Positions 1-11,399 of a DNA stretch of 64,000 nucleotides are shown here, piece by piece. Location of the stretch: positions 140,984-204,983 of the forward strand of contig JAYKXP010000093.1 in assembly GCA_037176845.1 (NCBI GenBank), read 5' to 3'. The position numbers and the translations under genes are program-made. This DNA comes from Paramarasmius palmivorus. Its lineage: Eukaryota > Basidiomycota > Agaricomycetes > Agaricales > Marasmiaceae. Below the pieces are notes generated by a model. It had not been told where the DNA came from and did not search any database. It was given only the letters and a program-made list of their open reading frames with translations. How positions within the stretch are numbered: the stretch's first letter is position 1; each line of letters begins with the position of its first letter.

Positions 1-1239
1 GCCAAATAGTTGATGTACTCGAGTATAGACATATCATTCTAGGTCCTGGACGACCATTCATAGCGGCAGTCCATGAGGTATGTTGTACCTGTGAATAACC
101 GATAAATAGAGGTGCGTAAGGCTGTGGGACTGGAAATGTTGTCTTTCTCACCATCGTAATCAGAGTTGGATGACGATCGGACGTCTTTCTCGCCGTTTGG
201 GCCCTTAGTGAGACCAGTAGGGCACATCAGTATTGAAATCAAATTGGACCTGTGTGTGACCTGCCATGACCGCAGCTTCTTTCGAAAAATTTCGCCCAGT
301 CACAGACCAGATGGCTGTGGTTCGAATACCAGAACCGGGTCACGGACCCCCGTTCGAATTGATTGAAATGTTTCAGTAGACGGGAATTTGAAAGGGTTTC
401 GATAGATCCGTCCAATCGCACTAGAACCTACACCTGTACATTTCCCACGCATTCATTTATGTGGTATTGACACTGCGGTAGTGATGCGGCGAGTTGAGTG
501 CGGTGGTCCATGCCCATGCCATTTGAACACAAATACCACCTCTTGATAGTTTGCTGCCGCAAATATTAGTCCGGCCCGATGTGCCGAGTTCCTATATAGG
601 GAAATTTTCAACAGCGAACCCGACAAATATTTTTGTTTCCAAAAGATCCTTGGACCACCACAGTGTGACACCATGACCACTTAGGTCGATGAATGCGTGA
701 TACTTGAGATGAGTAAGTCGACGTCTGAGTTGCAATAGCTACCCCCTTGGTGAGCAACATCACTTTGAAGTGCTCGATGTCCATTCGTTGATTCATGACA
801 ACTATTGTAGAGATGCTACAATATAAAACAGTCTCGCCATGGGCAGTATCTCCTCGCCGTCGAGGGAAAATCATACGCTCCAGTCTCTACAACTCAATTG
901 TGATCGTAGACGGAAGTCAAGTTAACATAATGATTGTGCAGAGTCTAGAACAATCAAACGTGAAGATATCAACCATCTTGACATTTAGCCCCCAATCTAG
1001 AATACATCCCAGGATGGCTGCTCAAAGCCGCAACCTAAAACATTACATAGACAAAGAAAATCAGGCCCATGATGTGTTGCTTTGTTCTGTTTTCCCTGGG
1101 GTGGCGAGCCCTGCTTTGCATCTTCAATGAATCTTAGGTTGGTATTTCTGTGGGTCTCGCATCAGAGATGGGGACTATTTGCCCAGCCATGTGAGTTTAC
1201 ACAAGCCCCTTCGTAATGTAACAAATCTTGGATACACTC
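1..1239. other. No supported gene
   Basis: Open frames here are short, overlap on both strands, and show no domain, signal peptide or coherent splice pattern. Nothing can be assigned. Confidence 0.5.
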
Positions 1240-2150
1240 ATGCACAAGATCGTCCGTAATGTATGTTCGTAGAATACGATGATCATGGTATATTCAGCAT
1301 GCGACTACCGCTACTATTGATATCTCTGACAGCGGAGAGGCACTATCCCTGCGATTTCGCATCCATGGAGGTAGAGTAAGGACTGTTCTCGTCGGTCTTG
1401 GTCGAATTAACCTTGGTTGGCAGTGCCATATTCCATTGATGTACGTCGGAGGAATCCCGCTGCGGAGCCGATTACTACGGGCTACGTCGTTTTGGAGGAC
1501 ATACGTGGTCTCTCAGTGCTTGATTCTTGTGGGAGAAAGGCAAGGAATTACATGCAGGGCGCTGGCTTCTTGAAGTACTCCACGTATTCGTCACAGTTAC
1601 AACATTGCCGCCAGAATCCGAATGAATATCGGGAAGAGTCAGAGGATGGCAGGATGTCAGTTGAATTACACTTCCCAGTTAATGTTATCGGCGTAGCCGT
1701 TACCGTCAGAATCTGATCATTAGCAATTGAGAATCAGAAAAGCGGCGGGAGTCGTTAGAGTACTCTTGTTGGTGTTATTGGTAACTGTCATGGTAACCAC
1801 GCCACCGTCAGAGTCTGCAAAGATTACAGACTTGAAGTGAAATTAAGATCCAGATGGAGATCCCAGACTTTTCAGCGTTATTGAAGCTTCCGAAGGCAAC
1901 ACTGGAACGAGATTCAGGTATGTACGGGTTCGTCTGGGGTTGATTACATGCTGCGGGTCGCGGGAAGTACTTTTCGTGATTGATCATCAAACTTTGTTCG
2001 GGAGAAACAATGTCTGCATAGCAATGACAGCAAGATGACGGGCACTGAATTTGAAGCTAGCTTGGCGCTTGCCTGTATAGTAAGTGAGCGTGATCGCACT
2101 TCGAGCACTAGTGAGCGTTCTCGTGGGTAAGTACACACGCATTGCATAGA
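1240..2150 (-). pseudogene. A0': decayed copy of the A0 membrane-protein gene
   Basis: This stretch resembles 4440-5470 in the same order and strand. Read on the minus strand, remnants of short exons after AG acceptors code Asp-Ser-Asp-Gly-Gly-Val-Val-Thr-Met-Thr-Val-Thr (near 1815-1770) and a similar unit near 1715-1680. The matching A0 exons code DSxGxxVTVTVTP-like units. Frames are interrupted and no full membrane exon is preserved, so this is read as a decayed duplicate. Boundaries are approximate. Confidence 0.4.
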
Positions 2151-4225
2151 CCATATCTTCCCAAGTAGAACCTAATCGAAGGAATCACTCATTCCAAGTG
2201 AGCGAACGTAAATGAGTTAGGCCAACCGGGAACACAGTACACAGAGCTTCTGCTTAGGTATCTTTTTTGTCAGTTCGGCTAGAGTTTGACGAAGCTCAGA
2301 GGTTAGCAATTGGTCGAGCAACGGTAGAATTATCTTCTGGGGCACATTAAAGCACACATCCGTGAGCACGAATGCAAGGGCGTAGATTCCGCTTAGTCGA
2401 CGATATGTTGTCGAGAAGTATCTTAATTGAAAGCGACGATGCTGTCCGAGTCCATACAATCAAAACTGGGCTTTGCGGAAAGAGGTTATCCGTAGACGTA
2501 CCTTACAGCATCAAGCTGACCACCAGCGCCGTGATAGTATCATGCCTACATCTCACTTTCTAGCTCTAGTTACTATATGGGACCTGTCCGTGCAAGCTTA
2601 TGCAGTGGAGTTGTAGATTTGGCTCTACAAAAGGTGAGTGGAGCATCTCGGTTACGAATCAAATTCATATGCTTGAAGTTGGCTTGAAGTATGCCACCGG
2701 TATCATGGAAGTAACTGATCTCCAATTGCCTATATCAATGAAGAGCAGTGAGCACTGTCGAGTTATCGGAAGATATTTCCGGGGCGGAACGAAGACCGAA
2801 ATCAAGATGAAATGAAACCCTAACCTCTTGCGTAACCTTAACCTGAAGCTGATTTGGCTTTTACGTATTTTTTTTTTCAACGCTTCTTAACGACGACCAT
2901 TCTCTCCCTAACCCACTTCAACCTTTGCTCTCTTCTCCCTCCCTTCTCTCCTTGATCATGAGATATAATGTTCCTACTGCTTGATGGAACACAATGGGCA
3001 CATTATAACAATCAGACTAGATGGTACGTTCTGTCGTTCTGTACTTGCCCTTCGCTGATTCTATTGTCCGACTATCACCTTCAAGATATCCATGAATACG
3101 TACCCATTGGAGAACACACCACCCTAGAGTCGTCCCAGTCTCCGACCACAGTGTCATACCTTACCGTACGTTGGCTCGGTTCTACTAAGACTGCGCTTCC
3201 TAACCTTGACTCCAGAAGACGAATATCGAAGATACTCAGAGGACTCGATTCATTAAATTTTCGTCAAGAGCACCACCCGCTACCGTTTCGCAGGAATGAT
3301 ACCTCCCTTCCCTCCAGATTCTCGGCACAACATGTTATCATCACATCCCTCGATGTCGCCTGCAAAGGACAACCACCGTTCTCGCAGCTCCATCATCTTC
3401 ACTTCTCTCCACCGGCATGGAGCTCTATCAGCCCTCTTTTCTTTCTCCTCGCTCTTCAGTTTACCCGACACCTACCTTCTTGACTTCGAGAGGCTCCGTT
3501 CGTTGTAGGTGAGACACGCTGGGTCATGGGGGTGCAACAGGTTGAGGCAGGGTAGGGAGTTGAAGCGTCGCCGTGCCGTAGAGACCTTACGATACGGAAA
3601 GGAGGTGCAAGAATGGCGATACGACGACACGACAACACTTTCCGATCAACCAATACATCCCCTTCCTCTGTCTTCCACGCTACAGTTACTCTTACCAAGG
3701 ACATCACTCCTGCGTTTAAGAAGCCGCCGAGTGTGGCGGTACGTCGTATATGGGTCGTTCCCAGGATCATCGCATAGAACTGGTCGTCTCGGGCTCTCTT
3801 GGATCAGGTTGATGCCTCCGCGCTTGAAACACCCTTCACCTCACCTCGTTGTTTGGGTTCTAAGATCTCGGTTGTGGGATGCAACGGCTGAGGGTTTTGG
3901 TTGCATCCGTAGGGGTTGAAAGGACTAGAGATGAGATAGGATAGCGGATGAACAACACCTGTGCTTCCGTCCACTTCACACCCACTCGTTATATGCCGGG
4001 GATCAAACTTCATGGGCTCTTCGATTTCATATACTCGACTTCGAGCTGTGGTCAGCTGTGACGTGGTAGAGAGATCATATATTCACAATACTATCTTTGA
4101 GTATGTCATTCTGCCTCATGCATTGGCTTCCTGATCACACTGGAGTACCTTCGTGGCATCGTGGAAGATAGCCATTCAACCTTTTCGCTGTCATTACATA
4201 AAAACGAAACACAGCGCATATCATG
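2151..4225. other. Intergenic; pyrimidine-rich stretch with a CTAACC-type repeat
   Basis: Around 2818-2850 lies a copy of a dispersed CCCTAACC...CCTGAAGCT motif also seen near 11836, 23408, 26402, 30010 and 42650. From 2880 to 3500 the plus strand is pyrimidine-rich. The longest frames (2968-3483 plus and 3509-3919 plus) overlap opposite-strand frames and show no recognisable domain, so they are not called genes. Confidence 0.4.
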
Positions 4226-5335
4226 CTAATTCATGTATAGGCAAGGCTCGTTGAGATAAACAGTGGCACGGGCTACGCCGGTAGCTCCACCCCTGGCAAA
4301 ACCAGTCTCGGGAGCGAAACCATAGCTACACCAGCCGTTTAAAGACGCTCCTTCAAACCAACTTGCGCAGCTAACTGCCACATCGATCGAGCTTATTGGA
4401 TCGTTGTGAGGAAGTTGCGAGAAATCTGGCAAATATAAACTCTTGCATGCACTCATGCACCAATGTATGTTCGTCGCGGTAGATGTGACGATAAAATTCA
4501 GCGTGTTAGTACCAATACTATTGTTACCTCTTACGGCGGAGGGTAAGTATGGTTCTGAGTCTTGTTCGAATGAATGGCATTGTCGTTCAACCTCAATTGC
4601 ATTCAGTATCATATTTCACCGATGAAGGTCAATACAACGAGGAGGAAGCTTGCTATAGTGCCAATTAATATCGGCCGATGGGATTTGGACGATGATCTAT
4701 GTGGGTTATCAGTGCTTGCTATTTCGTTGGATAAGGGCTCTGAGTTTACGTCTGTGGCGGGGAAGTAGGCGCCGCGCCCTGGCTTCTCGTACTTGGCGTA
4801 ACTGTTATGGTTACAATGCGACCGGAATCTGTTTGATTAGTGGAAAGGTTCAGAGAATGATACCGTGTTCATTAGAGTGAACTTACCTGTTGATGTTGGC
4901 GTAACCGTCACCGTTATCTCATCACCCACAGAATCTAATCATAAGCGATGGCGGATCAGAAAGCTGCGCAACATCACTTGAAGTGCGCTCACTTGTTGAT
5001 GTTATGGGCAGACTTGGTGTAACTGTCACGGTAACTACCCCACCGTTAGAAGCTGCAAAGATGGGAGACTAAGTGTGGTTTACTCAAGGATCATATGGAG
5101 ATCTCGTACTGGTTGATGTTTCCGAAGCTTGCGAGGACAATCCTGTCGTGAAAACAGTTTCGACACTGTTGACACCTGGATGAAGATCAGAGAGGGCCGT
5201 ATGAGGGGCTTGCTCCAAAATACACTTACCTGTTGTTGTTAACGTGACGGGGGACGAAACTGGAGGAAGAGACTGTAGCGAGCTAACAGACATATCACTA
5301 GGCAAGGAGATCGAGCTATGTGCAATGTATCGCAT
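4226..5335 (-). CDS. A0: probable Ser/Thr-rich single-pass membrane protein, minus strand, possibly degraded
   Basis: A start is possible at 5335. The first exon ends in repeated Thr before a GTAAGT donor. Further short exons after AG acceptors code a block beginning SNGGVVTVTVTP, then DSVGDEITVTVTPTST (about 4930-4885), DSGRIVTITVTPSTR (about 4802-4758), and a membrane segment PILIGTIASFLLVVLTFI (about 4672-4620). A 128-codon open frame (4612-4226) follows but is not in frame with the membrane exon without another intron. An in-frame TGA lies beside one donor (about 5084), so the gene may be damaged. The repeated VTVTP micro-exons suggest a stalk grown by exon duplication. Exact exon limits are uncertain. 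Confidence 0.4.
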
Positions 5336-5994
5336 AGGTTTTATAGCATACGGCGGGACGCGGGTGATTGATTATCAACTCTTGTTTGTTCGGGAGAACC
5401 TGATTCTGTAGTCATGACATCAAAATCAAGCCACTTATTTCGAGTTCAAGTTTCTTACAACTCCTTACTTCTCTCTATACACTAGTGAATCATCAGTTTT
5501 TGAGGAACGAGAATCCGAAAGATGCTTTATAGATCACCAGGCAATGCCTGATTCCCATCAAGTCGTTGTAGTTTCTTGTCCTTGACGACCATCACGAATC
5601 GACTCCCCTGTGCCGAATGAAATTCAAGGAATGAATCGCTAATGACGTTATGTGCACGATTTGAGGCCTTCAGGAACAACCTTAATCTCTCAATTTTTTC
5701 CAAATTTGTCCTCTCCTCGGCGTCTCTGCACAGACTAGGCTACGAGTCCAAATACCTACCTCCCAGTCAGATGCGGTTGATTGCAATGTGAGTGTCTACA
5801 TCATCTGAGATCACGGCTCCTACTTTATGATGGTGTCCACTCAATGTCCATTCCAATCCTCCCCTATCAAGACGTGAATAAGCTTATCTGGTTTACCAGG
5901 TTCAAGCCACTGGCTGAAAGCTTCGTAGAAACATCAAAATTAGATCAAATCAAGTTTCTGAGCTGATCTACAAAATGCTGTTCATATCGAACAC

Positions 5995-6028
5995 GTATAG
6001 ACGCTCAGTGGGAAGTTTTATATAGGCG
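5995..6028 (+). promoter_or_regulatory. A1 promoter block with TATA box
   Basis: TAGACGCTC (5998-6006) is followed by TTTTATATAG (6016-6025), about 90 nt before the A1 start. The same pair in the same order precedes A7, A8, A11, A12 and A13, which supports a shared core promoter. Confidence 0.6.
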
Positions 6029-6109
6029 AGATTCTACGTGAGGTTGGGCCTTTTGACACTTCCTGCATCACCTGTTATTTGATTGGCCAAACTTGTCCGT
6101 TATACCCCA

Positions 6110-7436
6110 ATGTTCGTCTTTCAAAAGCTTCCACTATTCTACATGGCTAATACAAAACTTGCTTCAACCAGGTTGACCGTTTTCCCGCGCGACAATGGGT
6201 TCTTCTTTGACAATGTTACTCAAATTCCTCTGGAAACACAGTGGGACGGAGCTGTCCAACTCAGGATTGAATGGCATCTCGACCCACACTCGTTGGTCAA
6301 TAAGCCTGTCCAGTTCGTGATATGGCTGGCAAATAACTCACTTTTGAATCTCACCTCGTCGTCACCACCTTGTGACGTATCTCCTTGTAATGCAACGTTC
6401 AGCCCACTTTCCCCGGAGTGAGTAGCCGAAGAGACTGAGATTTTGCCGGTTCTAACGATATTTTCTCGGGAAGCGAAGATTATGATATAGGAGCGAATGA
6501 GGCTCGCGGGTAAGTATCAATCATTCTCTCAGTTTATAGCTTTATGATTGCATACTTCAATTAGGGCATGGCTTGGTTCTTTCAATTCACATTTTCGTGT
6601 ACAGACGAGCGTGTTTAGTACTTCTAGTATGACACCGACTCGTGAAAGGTATACTTGTTCTATCATTGTTTGAATTTCTCCTGACTCTTCTGCGCTCCGC
6701 CTTTAGTTCCACAAGTATTTCAACGACAAATACCACAACAACACTCGCGACACCTCCAAGTTCATATGCTCCTTCGAGTTCCTCGGTTGCCACGACCTCG
6801 TCAATACCCACGACCGCTGCTGTCACCACAACCAGCCTATTCCGGGGAGCGCTCCCATCCACTACTCTCATGACCCCATTCATTCCCAGTTCCGCATCCA
6901 ACCAAGCCGAGAGCACCCGAAATCCGAGTTCATTCGATCCTGTTGGAGCCAATGATACATCCGAGACAAGATCAACAAAGACTTCTATCATTGGACCTGC
7001 AACTGGCACGGGAACTGCACTCGTAGCCATCCTGATACTCGCCCTGATATACTTCTGTCGCCGCCACCGACGCCAGCAATGCACCGCACTCAACCGAAAC
7101 ATGATGGTCCGACAACCCCAAGATCAAAATGTTGAAATCGAGATGAGAAACCGACCTGATTCTGGTTATATGAGTACATATTCGGCATCAGTCACTGCTT
7201 TGAACACAGGAATAGAGATGACGGGGAAGATTGGTGTTCAGACGGAGAGACAGAAAGAGATCGAAGAGCGGATGCAGCACTTGGTGGCGTTGTTGGATAC
7301 ACTGGAAAGTCAGTCACAGATTGACTCGGAGGCGTCAATTGGAAAGGTGAGAGAGAGGATTAAAAGGTTGAGTGCATTGAAGGAGGGGGAGTGGGCTAGG
7401 GAAGTATCTGATGTGAAGCCGGTGGAGATGATGTGA
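6110..7436 (+). CDS. A1: receptor-like single-pass membrane protein with T1 tail
   Basis: Exons 6110-6417, 6474-6509, 6565-6648 and 6707-7436 join in one frame with GT-AG introns, all phase 2, giving 385 residues. The ectodomain has QLRIEWH and the cysteine pair PCDVSPC. The micro-exon codes DYDIGANEARG, the next exon begins AWLGSF, and a long Ser/Thr stalk leads to a membrane helix near IIGPATGTGTALVAILILAL, followed by CRRHRR. The cytoplasmic tail is T1: a helical segment RQKEIEERMQHLVALLDTLE, then KVRERIKR and LKEGEWAREVSD. The start is the first ATG after the TATA box; its N-terminus is a weak signal peptide, so an upstream exon is possible. Ligand and function are unknown. Confidence 0.75.
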
Positions 7437-7555
7437 TCTATGCCATAGGTGTTAGTTCTGTTAGAATTTGACACTGGTTAGAGACGATTGGTCCAACTCG
7501 GGAGGTGCCGGACCACGTCACATGTCAAGATAACAGAGCGGTGACGTAGCTATCC

Positions 7556-7589
7556 TGTAACGCTAATGAAAATTTTCATTAGGGTTACA
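7556..7589. repeat. 34-bp near-perfect palindrome
   Basis: The centre, CTAATGAAAATTTTCATTAG (7563-7582), is a perfect 20-bp palindrome. It is extended by TGTAAC on the left and GTTACA on the right with one mismatched pair. It lies 120 bp after the A1 stop codon and could form a cruciform, be a transposon footprint, or act in 3' processing. Confidence 0.7.
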
Positions 7590-9546
7590 CTTTCCTGGGC
7601 GCTTATGTCCTAATCTGCGTCGCGCTCAAACCATTATACAGAGCGTTTAATGCTTCTGTGGGCGAATGTGATTACTTGTAACCAGTTGGTAGCTAGGTAC
7701 AGGGATCCAAATTGATGGTTTGAGTACGGGAGATAATATCTCTTGCTCTTTGTTGGTGCTGTTGCTGCACACTTCAGACCGCTGGTGGGAGATTTTGATC
7801 AGATGGGACTCAAGCTACTGAGGTGAGTTAGTACAGTTCCTTGCAGTAAGAAGCCCGTAAGGAGTTGGGGGCAAGTAGGGGGTGGAAATAAAGAAAGAAA
7901 CTGTTAGGTTGTAATCCATCATATGAGTGTTATTTTCAGCACAGTGGAAATGTACAGGCCTCCGAGTCCATCAGGAATCCATCTTATAAAGCTTCATAGT
8001 ATATTACTGAATATTCTATGAGATTTCCGAGGTGTAGTATGTATGTATTTTAGTGGAGTCAATAACCATACAATGTTCCCGCAAAGTTCGAACTTCATCT
8101 CATTTTCTCCCGAGCACACCCACTCTCAGCACTCTCCCATATTGCTCTCATTGTCATACCAAGTCCTTGATTCCGGCTGCCTGCCAGTGGGGATGGTTTT
8201 GCACCACTGTACATTCCATCACGGACCATCTTGAGTCCTTTCCAAGATTGCTATTAACAATTTCAGGTGGCTAATTATGTGCTTGGCTAAAAGTTCTTTA
8301 TCCTATCCTGTTTCCCCTGAAACAGAATCCACTCACTGCAGTGCTCCCAGCTGCTCCCTCATCTCTCTATCTGGCTCATTCATTGATGGATCCAAATACG
8401 ATTGGTGCAAACAAGATGGAATATGTACGGCAAGGGTACCGGTAAGCATTCTATGCCATCGAAACTGTTAAAGACCTTCAATACAATTAGATCACTCGAA
8501 GAAACGCACCCGACTGCATTCTCCTCTTCAGCACCTCCCCCTTTCAGTATTAATCCCTCCTTCCCTCCTCAGAAACATTCACGACTTCCCACCCCCAGTA
8601 GAATCCTTCTAAAAACCCGCCGCCGTTTCAGTGTTTGGCAGTCGGGCAGGGAGCCGTGCTCTCGGATGAGCTGAAGGGTCAAAACCATAGGAGGAGCTCG
8701 GAACCAAGGATATGCACATGATTTTTCGCGCTCGCCACGAACATCCGCACAACCATGCACGACGACCCACTTTCCTCCCATATTAGCATGTCTGCATGAC
8801 ATCAGAGATACATTACCCAACGAGACTCTTCCTCGTTCTGTTATGGACATCTATCACCCGGCCTTCTCTCATGGACTTTATGGATGAGTATACCTCGTTC
8901 CAAGATCGTAAGGAAGGAGAGCGAGGATCGGGACGGTGTGCTTTCCGAATATACGTTCGTCCGTCTGGCAGTGGTTATAGTGTGCCATCATGATACATGC
9001 ATTTAAGTGTTTGAGCAGCGAAATGGAGTCATACAGGAGGCTGTGCTGGTGTGTCCGCCCAATCAAGTTTGAACATTCTATTACAGTGCTTACTCTTTTG
9101 TTTGGAGGCACCAACGTACTTCAAACGGTACTCTGCCCTCTCATTACACCTTATTTTCAGGCTCACAAGGATTCTCAGGTGTTGCCGCTCTTCCTCTGCA
9201 CCGTTAACGTTATCGCGAGGTTTCAAGCTCAGCGATGGCTACATGCCCTTTGTCTAGGGTTCATCACCAGTTATCACCTCCTGAAATGGTGCCTCGCTAA
9301 CATTAATGAATTATAAAAGAAACCCATTCACAGTTTATTCCAACAAAAGCTACCTTTCTTTGAATGTTGCGTCCTCGGTGCATTAACGCTAACACAGCAT
9401 GTGTTTGTCGTTTCAAATAGCTCATCTAATATCATCCCCATTCACTCACCTCTCGTCTCAAGATCTACAAACCCACGTGCGTGTGGTTCTAGTAGTCTGG
9501 TCCAGTCTGCGTTGTAGTGGTAAATTCCGGATCTAGTCCCGAACCT
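7590..9546. other. Intergenic, no supported gene
   Basis: Small open frames (for example 8402-8674 and 8990-9316) overlap on both strands and carry no recognisable motif. No repeat shared with the array spacers was noticed apart from pyrimidine-rich patches around 8510-8590. Confidence 0.45.
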
Positions 9547-10459
9547 ATGCGCGTACGGGAGCTCATAATTGCAGTGTTATTGTTAGGTTTGCATCACGCC
9601 TTCGGAAAAATCAAGGAAACCGAAGAGATTATCCGCAGCAATTGACGCTGGCTGTAGATATATATGCACGGAGTTGTCCCATGTTCTGTTGCAACTCTCA
9701 AGAACCAAGACGAGACCGCGATACGCTTTCGTTGTGCATAGAAGCGCATCTAGGATGCCCACTGCACATATTAGCTCCAATCCGGATTTCCCAGAGTATA
9801 GGATTCGTGCTGAACAGAGCCCCCCAGAGGCGTTCCCCGATGGAATGATCCAACTCAATATCACTTGGGGTACGGAAACAGACTATGACGAAGGCAGGCC
9901 TCCTATATACGTTAAAATGTGGAACGAGACATTTATATCGTTGGGCATGACACCGTGCAATGTGTTGCCCTGTTTAACCAACTTCAGCTCACTTACATCA
10001 GGGTCAGTACGTCGATATTATTGCCTTTTCGATAAAATTGATTGTGACATGTATTTCACCATAGAACGTACAACTTGAGTGCAATCACCATCAGTCCCTA
10101 TCAGTAAGTGTTTATGCACCTCGTAAACGTTGGCTTATTCGTACCCAAGGTGGCTTGGCGACTTTATCTCAACAGTTGTCATTCAGGTGCCCCCAACTCC
10201 AAACGTTTCTCCAATCCACAGGTATGTTTTCCTCCCCACGTTCACTTCGACAAATTGATTTGCTGAAACCTATAATGAAACAAGTACGGATACAGGTTCC
10301 GTTATCGGAGGTGTAGCTGGAGGACTTTGCTTTCTCACATTCGTGATAATTGTAGTCATATACTTTCGTCGGCGGAGACGGTTGTCAAAAATTAGGGATG
10401 CAGCTGCATTTGATAACCATAGAATGGTCAAGAAGCCGAAAGAGCGTACGATAGTATAG
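9547..10459 (+). CDS. A2: receptor-like membrane protein with a truncated T1-like tail
   Basis: Exons 9547-9581, 9658-10002, 10065-10103, 10150-10221 and 10285-10459 join in frame (phase 2 throughout) to 221 residues. Exon 1 codes the hydrophobic start MRVRELIIAVLL. The ectodomain has MIQLNITWG and PCNVLPC. The micro-exon codes TYNLSAITISPYQ, the next exon WLGDF. The stalk is almost absent: a Gly-rich helix (SVIGGVAGGLCFLTFVIIVV) and FRRRRR follow directly. The tail stops after about 25 residues, yet its AFDNHRMVKK matches GFNRxxMVK at the start of T1 tails, so this looks like a T1 member that lost the helical end. The exon 2 acceptor is uncertain, with other in-phase AGs near 9747-9760. The ectodomain donor is GTCAGT. 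Confidence 0.55.
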
Positions 10460-10969
10460 ACAGATGGAAGCGGTTCCGGCCTGGTTACATCTTCGTTGTT
10501 GTGGTTCGGTATGACCTTACGCTGTTTCTGTTGGTTGGAACCCGAAGTGCGGGATTCCTTGTGTCAGTAGGTCTCCGGATCATGGTATCATCCTTGTATA
10601 CACATGGACGTCGACTGTATTTTGCCTGCTATTGGGCCTTGATTTATATCATTGACGACACTATTTAAAAGAGGAGCGGTTTGACATGAATACATATCTG
10701 TGATGGCTAATCTCGCTGCGTAACAGCTGATCACTCCCACGATCTGTTCAAACTACCCAGTCGAGACGAACGATTTACTACCAGCAGATATTCCTATTCA
10801 CCGTGAGTCTGTTTGTGACAATGTATGGTCATAATCGACTGGAGGACTGATAAGATTGTATGCTCTTCCTAAGGCCTCCCGACTACGAATTGTCCAGATA
10901 CCGCCAGCAATGATCTAGAGCAATGTAAGATGCATCCCAGCACTACTCGATACACATATTATCACTTAC

Positions 10970-11381
10970 CCATCTTCTGAATGAGCCTCCATTTCATATG
11001 TTTGTCTGAGGAGTCAAGCTTAGAGCGATCTGTTGAATAACGGAAATGTTGTGTTAAACTTACCCTATGGACACTCGACTCCTCAAGAACAGCGCAAGAC
11101 AAAAACTTGCCTGACACAATTCTTCGGCGTCGGTTGGTCCCTGTCCTGAGAAGACAGGTACAAGAGTGAACCGGACAGGACTGTTTGAGTTGTCTTCGAA
11201 ATGGTAGGTGATGTTAAATTGAAATGTGCCAGCCGGCGCCGATTGAGTTTCCATAACACTATCCAGACTGAAACCTTGAGCCCATGCCAAAGCAATTGCC
11301 ATTGATCTAGTCACCGGAAACTCTCAGCTCATAACCTACTGAAGGGCAAAAAAAGTACAGTAACCACAAGTAACGCAACAT
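10970..11381 (-). pseudogene. A3: 3'-truncated receptor-like gene, convergent to A2
   Basis: On the minus strand, exons 11381-11368, 11306-11064 and 11005-10970 are in frame. They code a signal peptide MLRYLSMAIALAWAQG, an ectodomain with FQFNITYHFEDN and a CQASFC cysteine pair, and the micro-exon QTYEMEAHSEDG. After the next acceptor (near 10918) the WLG-type exon is not recoverable and reaches a stop. No stalk, membrane or tail exon exists before A2. It is the remnant of a tail-to-tail pair. Confidence 0.6.
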
Positions 11382-11399
11382 TCTTGAGATTTCCGATTG

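Noticed and set aside
2968..3919. Open frames of 171 and 136 codons as possible genes
   Set aside because: They overlap opposite-strand frames, lie in pyrimidine-rich DNA, lack motifs and have no conserved copy elsewhere in the window.
8990..9316. 108-codon frame with hydrophobic stretches as a membrane protein
   Set aside because: No signal, stop-transfer or family feature, and overlapping frames of similar length on both strands suggest chance.
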